Assembly (NCBI GenBank): GCA_029582155.1
Contig: CM055900.1
Location: 47,281,236 to 47,345,235, forward strand
Length of the DNA: 64,000 nt
DNA from: Panopea generosa
Taxonomy: Eukaryota; Mollusca; Bivalvia; Adapedonta; Hiatellidae
Direction: 5' to 3'
The position numbers and the translations under genes were made by a program. This document shows, piece after piece, positions 1 through 9,388 of the stretch; positions within the stretch are counted from its first letter, which is position 1; the number at the start of each line of letters is the position of its first letter. The notes beneath the pieces were generated by a model. That model saw nothing but the letters and a program-made list of their open reading frames with translations, made no database searches and had not been told where the DNA came from.

Positions 1-37
1 GGGTCTTATCAGTAAAGGGAGGTAATTTATAAGTGTT

Positions 38-243
38 GGGGGCCTGTTTCACTAACTGTCTTGAGTCTAAAGATTTTCATACAATCAAATTGCGCAGTTT
101 TTTTGCATAATTATTCCAAAAAGATTATTATTTACAAAGCTAGCCTAAAATGATGTAAGTGAAACACTAAATGAATTTCCCGATTTTTTCAAATTTTACA
201 CTAAGAAGTTTGTCAACTTACGAATGCTAGTGAAATGAGCCTC
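38..243. mobile_element. Probable diverged MITE with imperfect terminal inverted repeats
   Basis: The left end (cctgtttcactaac) and the right end (gctagtgaaatgagcctc) are imperfect reverse complements. They resemble the ends of the clearer copies at 31055-31277 and 43393-43650. It lies just upstream of the first CARMIL exon, in the preceding intron. Heavily diverged, so only tentative. Confidence 0.4.
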
Positions 244-288
244 AGATGAAAATCAATGTGTCACTGATAACTGTATTTTGTGTTGCAG

Positions 289-392
289 GCAATAGAGTCA
301 CTGTCACTTGCTGATTCAAAGTTAAAGGACAGCATGAATATGATTATCAATGCCCTGGGCAGCAACACCTCTCTGGTGGAAATAGATATCAG
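289..392 (+). CDS. CARMIL: CARMIL exon (LRR region)
   Basis: First CARMIL exon in the window, 104 nt, opening in phase 0 after a tgttgcag acceptor and ending AG before gtacct. It encodes one leucine-rich repeat: [15 protein letters not shown] followed by [17 protein letters not shown]. The pattern LxxLxLxxxxL and the segment [11 protein letters not shown] match the late LRRs of vertebrate CARMIL. LRRs form the horseshoe in front of the dimerisation domain. The split last codon (AG|T) makes serine with the next exon. Earlier exons lie outside the window. Confidence 0.88.
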
Positions 393-947
393 GTACCTGC
401 TCTTACTATCTAGTTATACAAAACCATTTATTATATTTTAGGTTGCACATTTGTGTATTATGTATTCTGTGCAGTGTATTGCACACTATTTACTATGCAT
501 TTTTAGCTCAACTGAAGGTGAGCTATTCTGAATACCCTTTGTCTGTCTGTCCAGGAACATATCTGTCAATTTTGAGTAAACCCGACCCCAACAAAACCAG
601 ACAAATTTTAATCTTTTTCTTTGGTGTCATAAAATAACATTTTTTAATCAGAGAAAACTGGTTTATTATGAGTAGGTAGAAGTATAAATAGTTACTTGTA
701 TTATAAACAGTTTCTGAAGTGACTTTGTGTATTCAGTAAAGTGACATGAATCGGGTTGGATGAATGGGATTAAGTATATTTATTTTGTATAAGTTGCCTG
801 AACTGTTTGTGTTTATGAACAAGTTGATAGTTCATTCTAATCAGAACAGCAGAGTCAGTGTACATTTTAGGTAACAGATTGATTAGGTAGAAATGAAACT
901 TCCCAATAAATATGATATATACTTGATTATCTGTACTTGTATTACAG
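393..947 (+). other. Intron 1 of window; start of an old mollusc-type repeat
   Basis: No gene. At about 505-560 there is a fragment reading agctcaactgaaggtgagct then ctgtctgtctgtcc. This is the head of a repeat also seen in other forms at 15062 and 47075. The remainder is plain AT-rich sequence. Confidence 0.5.
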
Positions 948-1085
948 TGGTAACTTGATGGGTGATCTGGGAGCTCGTATGCTGTCCAAGGCCCTCCAGA
1001 TCAACAACAAACTGAAGACAATCATCTGGGACAAGAACAGCACGGGTTGTCAGGGATTTGAAGATATAGCTGACGCACTAGAGAA
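948..1085 (+). CDS. CARMIL: CARMIL exon (LRR region)
   Basis: 138 nt between a ttacag acceptor and a gtatgt donor, phase 2 in and phase 2 out. It encodes [20 protein letters not shown], then [20 protein letters not shown] and DALEK. This is the strongest single match to vertebrate CARMIL in the window: the IxIWDxN...QGFxDIAxAxEKN block and the spacing are conserved. It covers about one and a half leucine-rich repeats. Reading on past the donor gives an 82-residue open frame that ends in low-complexity intron sequence and is not real. Confidence 0.94.
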
Positions 1086-1410
1086 GTATGTTATACACAG
1101 TGCAGCCAAACGATCAAATAATCACACACACACACAAGAAATATTTCTTTTAATGGGTCCATTAAAAAAAAAGAAGCTATACTAAGCTTGAACAGTGTTG
1201 TTTTTATTCCTTGAAACCTGATATCTCTGCACGTATTGAAGTATTATTTAATAAACTTCAGTATATGTCCCTTCACAGTTGATCTTTTATTTTTACTTTG
1301 ATCATTTTACACATCTATTATATATATCTAGATCATCACTGTTTGGATTTCATGTAATTTATAATCCTTGCTTTTAGGAACTTGAATAAAAGCATTAAAA
1401 GTCAAGTATT

Positions 1411-2719
1411 TGATCAACATTTTAGCACTGTTACAGGGTAAAGGTGGGTAAAACTGATCGTTGTCAACATTTTAGAACTGTTTCAGGGTAAAGGTGGCTA
1501 AAACTGATATTGTCAACATTTTAGCACTGTTGCAGGGTAAAGCTTGGTAAAACTGATCGTTGTCAACATTTTAGCAGTGTTGCAGGGTAAAGGTGGGTAA
1601 AACTGATCATTGTCAACATTTTAGCACTGTTGCAGGGTAAAGGTGGGTAAAACTGATCGTTGTCAACATATTAGCACTGTTGCAGGATAAAGGTGGGTAA
1701 AACTGATCATTGTCAACATTTAAGCACTGTTGCAGGGTAAAGGTGGGTAAAACTGATCATTGTCAACATTTTAGCAGTGTTGCAGGGTAAAGGTGGGTAA
1801 AACTAATCATTGTCAACATTTAAGCACTGTTGCAGGGTAAAGGTGGATAAAACTGATAGTTGTCAACATTTTAGCACTGTTGCAGGGTAAAGGTGGGTAA
1901 AACTGATCATTGTCAACATTTTAGCAGTGTTGCAGGGTAAAGGTGGGTAAAACTGATCATTGTCAACATTTTAGCACTGTTGCAGGGTAAAGGTGGGTAA
2001 AACTGAAAGTTGCCAACATTTAAGCACTGTTGCAGGGTAAAGGTGGGTAAAACTGATCGTTGTCAACATTTTAGCACTGTTGCAGGGTAAAGGTGGGTAA
2101 TTCGATTCACATTAGCACTGTGCAGGTAAGGGTAACTGATAGTTGTCAACATTTTAGCACTGTTGCAGGGTAAAGGTGGGTAAAACTGATAGTTGTCAAC
2201 ATTTTAGCACTGTTGCAGGGTAAAGGTGGGTAAAACTGATCATTGTCAACATTTTAGCACTGTTGCAGGGTAAAGGTGGGTAAAACTGATCATTGTCAAC
2301 ATTAAAGTACTGTTGCAGGGTAAAGGTGGGTAAAACTGATCATTGTCAACATTTTAGCACTGTTGCAGGGTAAAGGTGGGTAAAACTGATAGTTGCCAAC
2401 ATTTTAGCACTGTTGCAGGGTAAAGGTGGGTAAAACTGATCATTGTCAACATTTAAGCACTGTTGCAGGGTAAAGATGGGTAAAACTGATCATTGTCAAC
2501 ATTTAAGCACTGTTGCAGGGTAAAGGTGGGTAAAACTGATCATTGTCAACATTTTAGCACTGTTGCAGGGTAAAGGTGGGTAAAACTGATAGTTGTCAAC
2601 AGTTGGCAGTGTTGCAGGGTAAAGGTTGGTAAAATGATCATTGTCAACATTTTAGCACTGTTGCAAGATAAAGGTTGGTAAAATGATCATTGTCAACATT
2701 TTAGTACTGTTACAAGATA
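1411..2719 (+). repeat. 50-bp minisatellite, about 26 copies
   Basis: Head-to-tail 50-bp units in the intron before the exon at 2924. The core reads tgttgcagggtaaaggtggg, then taaaactgatcattgtcaac, then attttagcac. Copies differ by a few bases (cat/cgt/agt after actgat; ttag/taag). One copy at about 2101-2135 is deleted and reads gtgcaggtaagggt. Each unit places an acceptor-like ttgcag directly before a donor-like ggtaaag, which is treated in the findings. Confidence 0.97.
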
Positions 2720-2923
2720 CAAGAAACTTTATTTTGTGTTGGATTTACAAATATAAACCACTAGCTGTAAAGCTATTTGCCCACAACATTTAACATTTGA
2801 GCGCCTTTAACGAGTAAGGGTTTATAGTTGGGAGTATCATCAAGCTCTGAGTGATTAGAGGGAAGTTCAATGCAATATAAAGTTGTGAAGATGTAACATA
2901 TACTTTTAAATGTTTGATTACAG

Positions 2924-3017
2924 AAACTACACGGTGAAGAAGATGCCATTACCCGTGTATGATGCCAGTGTGGCGTTGAGGAATCATCCAGAGAGAACGG
3001 AACAAGCACTTCAGACG
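2924..3017 (+). CDS. CARMIL: CARMIL exon (last LRR / C-cap)
   Basis: 94 nt after a ttacag acceptor, ending phase 0 at ACG before gtatga. With the split AA|A codon it encodes KNYTVKKMPLPVYDASVALR, then NHPERTEQALQT. The order EKN.T...MP.P..DAS.AL...PE.TE.ALQ is that of vertebrate CARMIL at the end of the LRR solenoid, leading into the first dimerisation helix. It lies immediately downstream of the 50-bp array. Confidence 0.93.
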
Positions 3018-4681
3018 GTATGACTTTGATATAATATTTTTGACCTCATAAAATACTTTAACATATATAATTTGCAAGGTATATAAACCATAGTTAGAAA
3101 TGTTTGAGGTAGATCATTCAAAGTTCAATACTATATGTGTCAGATGATAAAATGTATCTTAAAGCCACTATAGTAGCTCTTCTAAATTAACTTATTTTAC
3201 ATTGATTGTGAAACAAGTTCTTACAACTTATTTAAGTCACGACAGAAGTATTAATGTGTCGTGCTGAAGGACACCACACAGCCATGGTGCAAGATAGAAC
3301 CCTCGACCCTGCAATTTACCTTGGATCCAATCTTCACACTGGGCCACATGCTTGACATGCAGTGTTTTCTCCAGAGCGTGTTTCCTACGTTTTTGATGCA
3401 ATTAAATCTAATTTGATGCAGTCAAGTTTGTTCAGTGCGTCCACGTTGATGCAACCATTAAAATACAGAAATTCAAATTACGCATAGGCCCCTATTTGTT
3501 TCGGCAAGATGGTTTCACGTTGTCTGATTCAGGGAAACCCTGGTCACATGGTTCTACTAAGTTAAGTAAACTCTTTAATTGGCCATTAACGCTATATTGA
3601 TGCAATCGCATAGATGATTATGATCACATAAATTATTTTCTGTGAAGCAATAATTTAGTTTGAAGACAACATCTGTGAAAACCAATGTAGGCTGCAACAA
3701 TAATACTGATATAAACCCAATTTTAGGTGTTTGTGTATAAAGATGAAATATAGAAATCATGAAACTTTTCAAAAAAGTTGTTTAAAATGTCTAACGATAT
3801 ACTCTATCTAAAAAAACTTTTTATTTTGTTTTCTATAAGGTATCGTGACATTTTAATACCAGTTTAAACATTGGCCAGTCCGAATTATATGGCGGTATTC
3901 CTGGCGCGTTAATGTTTTTTTAAAGGACGATGAAAAGGTTATGGAAAAAAAAAACTAACTTTAGAAAATTTCATTCATTTTGAAAAATGATAACATAATT
4001 TCAAATATTTAATTAAATTTTGTTAAGTTACGATTAAAATGTTGTTATATTATTTTTTTAAGGTAACATTACTCTAAAATGAGTCTAGCTATGAGCTAGA
4101 AGAGTAATGCTTTTGGGAAAAAGAAACATCAACAAAGTTTTATTTTCCAAAGAGTTTAATGCTTGGTAATGCTAAACATGTAGCTCAGCCGAAATATAAA
4201 ATATTGAAATAATTTTAGTGTTTTTCATTAAAAATAGTTAAGGCCATGGTGATTGAGCTGAGGCCATGACATTTGAAAAGTTCATGGCCCTGTGGCCATG
4301 ATCATAAAAATAACTTGTTTCTAGTTGTTGTGACTTGTTGCCAGAAGTAAAACATTTGTTTGAAGTTAAATTGGTTTGAAGTTGTTAACTTAAGTTGCAG
4401 TTTTGATAGAGAAATTTGTGTGGAACAGGAAGTAAAACTGTTTTAGTAAAATATGTATTCTTTTTAATCAATTTATTTACCTTGATTAAGTTTAAAACTA
4501 GTCCACTGATAACCCCCAGGTTTTGAAATTTGCTGGAGAAAACACTGGACATGCCAGTATAGTAGAGCTGTTATAGCCTCCATGTTTGTTAAGTTCGTAT
4601 TTGAAGGTTTGAAATTTTGTTCTATTACATGTTACCTTATATCAAATGATGAAGACTTATCTATGTAAACGATCACTGCAG
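3018..4681 (+). other. Intron, no gene seen
   Basis: AT-rich intron. There is a short degenerate patch of imperfect inverted repeats around 4231-4310 (ggccatg/catggcc). Sequence near 3255-3360 resembles an old tRNA-headed SINE read backwards (ccctcgaccctgcaattta). Nothing else supportable. Confidence 0.5.
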
Positions 4682-4780
4682 ATTGAGCGATTGCTACAGA
4701 GAAACCACAGTCCACAGAAATACTCGTCAGACCAGGCGTACAGACTACAGCAGGGCTTCCTCATTAGTTCCACGCAGCAG
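4682..4780 (+). CDS. CARMIL: CARMIL exon (start of dimerisation domain)
   Basis: 99 nt, phase 0 at both ends, between cactgcag and gtacag. It encodes IERLLQRNHSPQKYSSDQAY followed by RLQQGFLISSTQQ. Vertebrate CARMIL has the same LxRN....K...(D/E)QAYRLQQG...S.TQQ block at the start of the helical dimerisation domain. The last 43 bases of the exon (from 4738) with the donor and adjoining intron form the first unit of a 241-bp tandem array. The true donor should be the first one, because reading through meets TAA within about 35 bases of intron. Confidence 0.94.
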
Positions 4781-6180
4781 GTACAGAGAATATACATAAT
4801 AAATTATATTTAACTTACTTCAGCAATAGTTTTCAATATAAACAGTTCAACGTAGATGTAACTAAGCTAATAAGAAATTTTCTTTAAAACTCATAAATGA
4901 ACTGGCACCTGTTTCACCAACATATTTAATTATATGCTTAAATACTTAAAAACTGAAATCTAAGAAAAACATCCTGCTGTACAGACTACATCAGGGCTTC
5001 CTCATTAGTTCCACGCAGCAGGTACAGAGAATATACATAATAAATTATATTTAACTTACTTCAGCAATAGTTTTCAATATAAACAGTTCAACGTAGATGT
5101 AACTAAGCTAATAAGAAATTTTCTTTAAAACTCATAAATGAACTGGCACCTGTTTCACCAACATATTTAATTATATGCTTAAATACTTAAAAACTGAAAT
5201 CTAAGAAAAACATCCTGCTGTACAGACTACAGCAGGGCTTCCTCATTAGTTCCACGCAGCAGGTACAGAGAATATACATAATAAATTATATTTAACTTAC
5301 TTCAGCAATAGTTTTCAATATAAACAGTTCAACGTAGATGTAACTAAGCTAATAAGAAATTTTCTTTAAAACTCATAAATGAACTGGCACCTGTTTCACC
5401 AACATATTTAATTATATGCTTAAATACTTAAAAACTGAAATCTAAGAAAAACATCCTGCTGTACAGACTACAGCAGGGCTTCCTCATTAGTTCCACGCAG
5501 CAGGTACAGAGAATATACATAATAAATTATATTTAACTTACTTCAGCAATAGTTTTCAATATAAACAGTTCAACGTAGATGTAACTAAGCTAATAAGAAA
5601 TTTTCTTTAAAACTCATAAATGAACTGGCACCTGTTTCACCAACATATTTAATTATATGCTTAAATACTTAAAAACTGAAATCTAAGAAAAACATCCTGC
5701 TGTACAGACTACAGCAGGGCTTCCTCATTAGTTCCACGCAGCAGGTACAGAGAATATACATAATAAATTATATTTAACTTACTTCAGCAATAGTTTTCAA
5801 TATAAACAGTTCAACGTAGATGTAACTAAGCTAATAAGAAATTTTCTTTAAAACTCATAAATGAACTGGCACCTGTTTCACCAACATATTTAATTATATG
5901 CTTAAATACTTAAAAACTGAAATCTAAGAAAAACATCCTGCTGTACAGACTACAGCAGGGCTTCCTCATTAGTTCCACGCAGCAGGTACAGAGAATATAC
6001 ATAATAAATTATATTTAACTTACTTCAGCAATAGTTTTCAATATAAACAGTTCAACGTAGATGTAACTAAGCTAATAAGAAATTTTCTTTTAAACTCATA
6101 AATGAACTGGCTCCTGTTTCACCAACATATTTAATTATATGCTTAAATACTTAAAAACTGAAATCTAAGAAAAAACATCC
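4738..6180 (+). repeat. 241-bp tandem array carrying exon 3' end and splice donor, 6 copies
   Basis: Period exactly 241, shown by acagactac at 4740, 4981, 5222, 5463, 5704 and 5945. Each unit has 43 bases of CARMIL exon (encoding YRLQQGFLISSTQQ), the donor gtacagagaa, intron sequence, and about 70 bases of the left end of a MITE (cctgtttcaccaacat...). Copies 1-5 look identical apart from one G-to-T in copy 2 (acatcag). Copy 6 has two substitutions and one extra A, and runs on into the intact MITE. Expansion is therefore recent. Confidence 0.97.
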
Positions 6181-6303
6181 AGATGATTTTAGACTGGTTT
6201 TAGTAAATTGTATATGGTTTCATTTATATTGATTATATAACTGATAAATAACCAGTCAAAATTAAGATCAGTTTTTTGTGAAAAAAATTGGTGAAACAGA
6301 AGT
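6111..6303. mobile_element. MITE, TIR family ctgtttcaccaacat
   Basis: Left end ctcctgtttcaccaacata, right end aattggtgaaacagaagtcc: imperfect reverse complements about 195 bp apart. The internal stretch gattatataactgataaata recurs almost unchanged in a second element at 54062-54534. The left end of this MITE was captured in the 241-bp array, so the element was present before the array expanded. Confidence 0.75.
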
Positions 6304-6555
6304 CCGGTAACATTCATTACAATGTCAAAAACTTTGGTGACATGTATTATTATTATTGTATGAATATATCCACACTCAATATTTCTTTGCTCATTAATGA
6401 AACATTGCTTCAGAAGCTAGGGCAATGTTTAGTGAGTTAAGATAACTTCGAAATTGAGATAATTCAGGAGGTTTTTATCTCCAAACCAATTGATTTTTTA
6501 TATATCAGTCCAAATCCAACTTAATGTATACATACATACATATATTATATTGTAG

Positions 6556-6684
6556 ATGGTAGACAGACTGGTTGTACAATGTCAGGACACAGTCAATGCT
6601 CTCTCCATGGGTTCACTGGAACCCTACAGCGCTGATGTGGACAAAGCGAAATCTATAATCAAAGATGCAGATAACTCAAAATTG
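6556..6684 (+). CDS. CARMIL: CARMIL exon (dimerisation domain)
   Basis: 129 nt, phase 0 at both ends, acceptor attgtag, donor gtaaaa. It encodes MVDRLVVQCQDTVNALSMGS, then LEPYSADVDKAKSIIKDADN and SKL. It joins STQQ to MVDR as in vertebrate CARMIL (STTQQMIDR...VQD). The helix with AxxxxxDAxNSK followed by LLP in the next exon is also conserved. It is predicted helical, part of the antiparallel dimerisation domain. Confidence 0.93.
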
Positions 6685-7454
6685 GTAAAAATGTTTTTAT
6701 AGCAATTGTGTCCCTTGTTTCAATTGTGAGTGTCACCAGTGAATTATTAACATTATATGTTTATGTGTCTCTGGTGTCACCATGTATTGGGCTGTAAATT
6801 AAAAGTGTAGGTTAAACCTTCACTGCTGTTGTTGTACGTATTTTTGAACTTATTTATTTTACATTGATTGCAAACAAATTTCTAACTTATGAACAATTTC
6901 TGCTCATTGACTTCTGTTTCTTTTATCAATAGCCACCTAAAGTGACATTATGTCCAGCTGTAGCCATTGTCTAGTGAATTAATTCCCTTAAAGCACACAT
7001 CCTTTTATAAACCATCACACTAGATTTAGCGATAATTGAGTTTTAGTGAATTGCTTTCAAGTCCATTTCTTGGGTAATACCAGTACTTTTTGTTATGAGA
7101 AGCCATGGATCTGGATCTGGGATTGAACAAATTACCTCTGCCATCCAATGCAACACCCTATCCACTGCACAACCACTCTTCTTTCATTTATTTGATTTCC
7201 AAACTTAATAATGCTGAATTTAGTTAATATGAAAGCAGGTACCTTTCAGTCTAACCAATTCAGCTGATAGCATGTTGGCTACTTACACCATGGGTTCAGC
7301 CTCAAGCACAATCCAATGGACTCATATAAGCACGCTTAGTACCTGTTTTACCTAGGAAATGGATCGAAGAGTGATAATCTCTGAGCGCAACTAAGCTAAT
7401 TCAAATAATTATAAGCTAATCTGACCAGTTGACCAATTGTGTGTTGTATTTCAG
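6685..7454 (+). other. Intron, no gene seen
   Basis: Plain intron sequence. Around 7105-7165 it contains reverse tRNA-like SINE debris (ctgggattgaacaaatt, then aatgcaacaccctatccact). No open frame with support. Confidence 0.45.
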
Positions 7455-7571
7455 TTGTTGCCAAAACTTCATGACATAGCCATTGAATCTCAAAATACTG
7501 GAAATCCTGTGGAAAAGAAACTCAAAGAGATAGCTGCAGATCTGAAATCGGTTCTTGAAACACAAATGCAG
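7455..7571 (+). CDS. CARMIL: CARMIL exon (dimerisation domain)
   Basis: 117 nt, phase 0 at both ends, acceptor tatttcag, donor gtaagg (near-consensus). It encodes LLPKLHDIAIESQNTGNPVE, then KKLKEIAADLKSVLETQMQ. Vertebrate CARMIL has NSKTLLPNL at this junction and a following helix ending in V..(D/E)Q. The amphipathic pattern fits the dimerisation domain. Confidence 0.91.
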
Positions 7572-7850
7572 GTAAGGGACTCTGTCCACGTTTACTGTTT
7601 GTGATACAAAATGCTATGTCCTGTTTATAAGAAATAGTGAATTTATAACCACGTTGTATTATAGGAACAACTGTTAATTGTTAATATGTTTTAGTAGTTT
7701 AGGAATGTTATCTGTATTACTTTATTCCTACAGAAAAAAAAATGTTGGTAAAAAAAAAGGCTATGATGTATCATGAGGTACATCTTCTGACATTTGTATA
7801 CCATGAGAATCGCATACATACTTAACATCTTCCAACTTATTTTATTTCAG

Positions 7851-7913
7851 AAAACTGTCCAGGACATGTTAGATTCGGCAACTAAAAAGTGTCAAGCCAT
7901 AATGGGTGATAAG
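7851..7913 (+). CDS. CARMIL: CARMIL exon (dimerisation domain, short)
   Basis: 63 nt, phase 0 at both ends, acceptor tttatttcag, donor gtgaga. It encodes KTVQDMLDSATKKCQAIMGD plus K. It corresponds to the vertebrate segment with ...ML.(A).....C...M.. between the Gln-ending helix and the basic stretch. Both splice sites are strong and the phase fits both neighbours. Confidence 0.88.
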
Positions 7914-8159
7914 GTGAGAAAGAGAATTCTATATTTGCTGGTTAAGGTATAAGATCTAATTTATAAAGAACTCACTGACTTTACAAAATATTTTTGATTA
8001 TTTTGCAATGACACTGACAAAATTCCTAAATACATTTATACCACAGAGCAAGTTGTTCTACAGCTGAAAATTAGGCAGAAAATTCAAAATTGTACGGGAT
8101 GCAGATAGAAACTCATCGTAACATTTTTCTGGTTCTTTAATGTGCTGGGTATTTTAATG

Positions 8160-8295
8160 CCATCACACAGGCCCACTATTTAATGTCCCATCCGAGAGAC
8201 ATTTAGTATTTTCAATTGACCAGACCGGGAATTGAACCTGCAACCCTCAGACTAGAAGTCCCATGCTCTGCTGACTGAGCTATTCTGGCTGACTA
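8160..8295 (-). mobile_element. tRNA-derived SINE head, reverse strand
   Basis: Read on the minus strand it gives an A-box-like tagctcagtcagcagagcat and a B-box-like ggttgcaggttcaattcccg, the layout of a Pol III tRNA promoter. It does not fold as an intact tRNA, and the sequence continues into non-tRNA intron, so it is a SINE relic. Confidence 0.6.
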
Positions 8296-8462
8296 TATGC
8301 TTGTAATAAACATGAACACTTACACATCTGTTACACATAATGGGTAACTGTTATTGTGACCGTAGTTAATAAAATAAGAATGTTAAGAATTAAATAACAG
8401 TATAATTATGTAGTATAATTGCTAGCAAAACATTGTTGTTGTATTCTTTACTGTGCAGGTCT

Positions 8463-8550
8463 GGTCCCATTCACTAAACACCTGAACTTGATATTTTCTT
8501 CAACTTAAATCCCTAATTGAAATGCTATAACTCCATTCACATTGATCATA
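8463..8550. mobile_element. Partial MITE end (cactaaacatctc family)
   Basis: cccattcactaaacacctga followed by tattttcttcaacttaaat resembles the left ends of the MITEs at 14806, 31055 and 43393. No matching right end was found, so it is a truncated copy. Confidence 0.4.
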
Positions 8551-8804
8551 TTATATTTTATTTTTCAATAATGAGTACACATGTGTTATCACTTCATTTA
8601 TGTTTGGCCATTTATATTATAAACACAACCGAAGTAACAGTGTTATACTTCACACAGGTGATTATAATGATAGTTACATAATGAAAATAAAAATTATCTT
8701 TATATACTCATATCTTTGAATAGGGTTTGCTTGGAAATTATTTTTGCATTTGCTTATTGATTGATAATGTTTTTATGGTGTTTAGAGTTGTTTTCAATTT
8801 TCAG

Positions 8805-9035
8805 TCATATCACTACGTCATCTACTTGAGACAGTATTCTGATTGCTGCCACGTGGGATTATCATGGTATGATACCCCACCCAGTCACATTATACTGACT
8901 GCAGGCTGACCTGACCTAGAACTATCCTCCCAATGCTGAGTGCCAAGTGAGGAAACTTCCGGTTCTATGACCCAAACCCACAATCTGCCTTCCATGTGAG
9001 GTGGACACTCTACCACTAGACCATGCTGTGGTCTT
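8805..9035 (-). mobile_element. tRNA-Gly-like SINE, reverse strand
   Basis: On the minus strand it begins with a head containing ggtctagtggtagagtgtcc, then a body ending in ggggtatcataccatgataa. It shares ordered blocks (ggtatgataccccac; cctagaactatcctc; gagtgccaagtgaggaa) with 15645-15885, and more weakly with 37870-38100, so these are copies of one family. Confidence 0.75.
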
Positions 9036-9278
9036 CTTTGATGATTGAACAAATATCATTAAGTTTTGGAAATCGTTCTGCCTTGCTTTAATTTGGTGGG
9101 GGTGGGGTATGTATTTTTTGTGGGTTGGGGTGGGGTTCGGATATTTTGCTGACAATATTTCTGTATTACCCATGTTAAAACGTAGAAATAACCTGCTATA
9201 CAGTATATTATAAACTGGAGAATGATCTCGTAGCGTATTGCTTATTGTCTAACATGATCGTTTATATGTTTGTTTCAG

Positions 9279-9388
9279 TCTTTCATGTCAGATGTGAGGA
9301 CAGGTTGTGTAGAGAAGAGTGCCTTCCCGAAAGACTTTACCAGTAATATACTAGATGGTGTAGATACAGACATATTCAATCAACTCAG
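9279..9388 (+). CDS. CARMIL: CARMIL exon (dimerisation domain)
   Basis: 110 nt, phase 0 in, phase 2 out, acceptor tgtttcag, donor gtaacg. It encodes SFMSDVRTGCVEKSAFPKDF, then TSNILDGVDTDIFNQL with a split Ser codon AG|T. The order ...(E)K...P..F....L......DI.N..S matches vertebrate CARMIL. Its last AG joins T of the next exon, giving NQLSELNLAV. The intron that follows holds the 110-bp array, so the correct partner acceptor is more than 5 kb away behind about 29 decoys. Confidence 0.92.
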
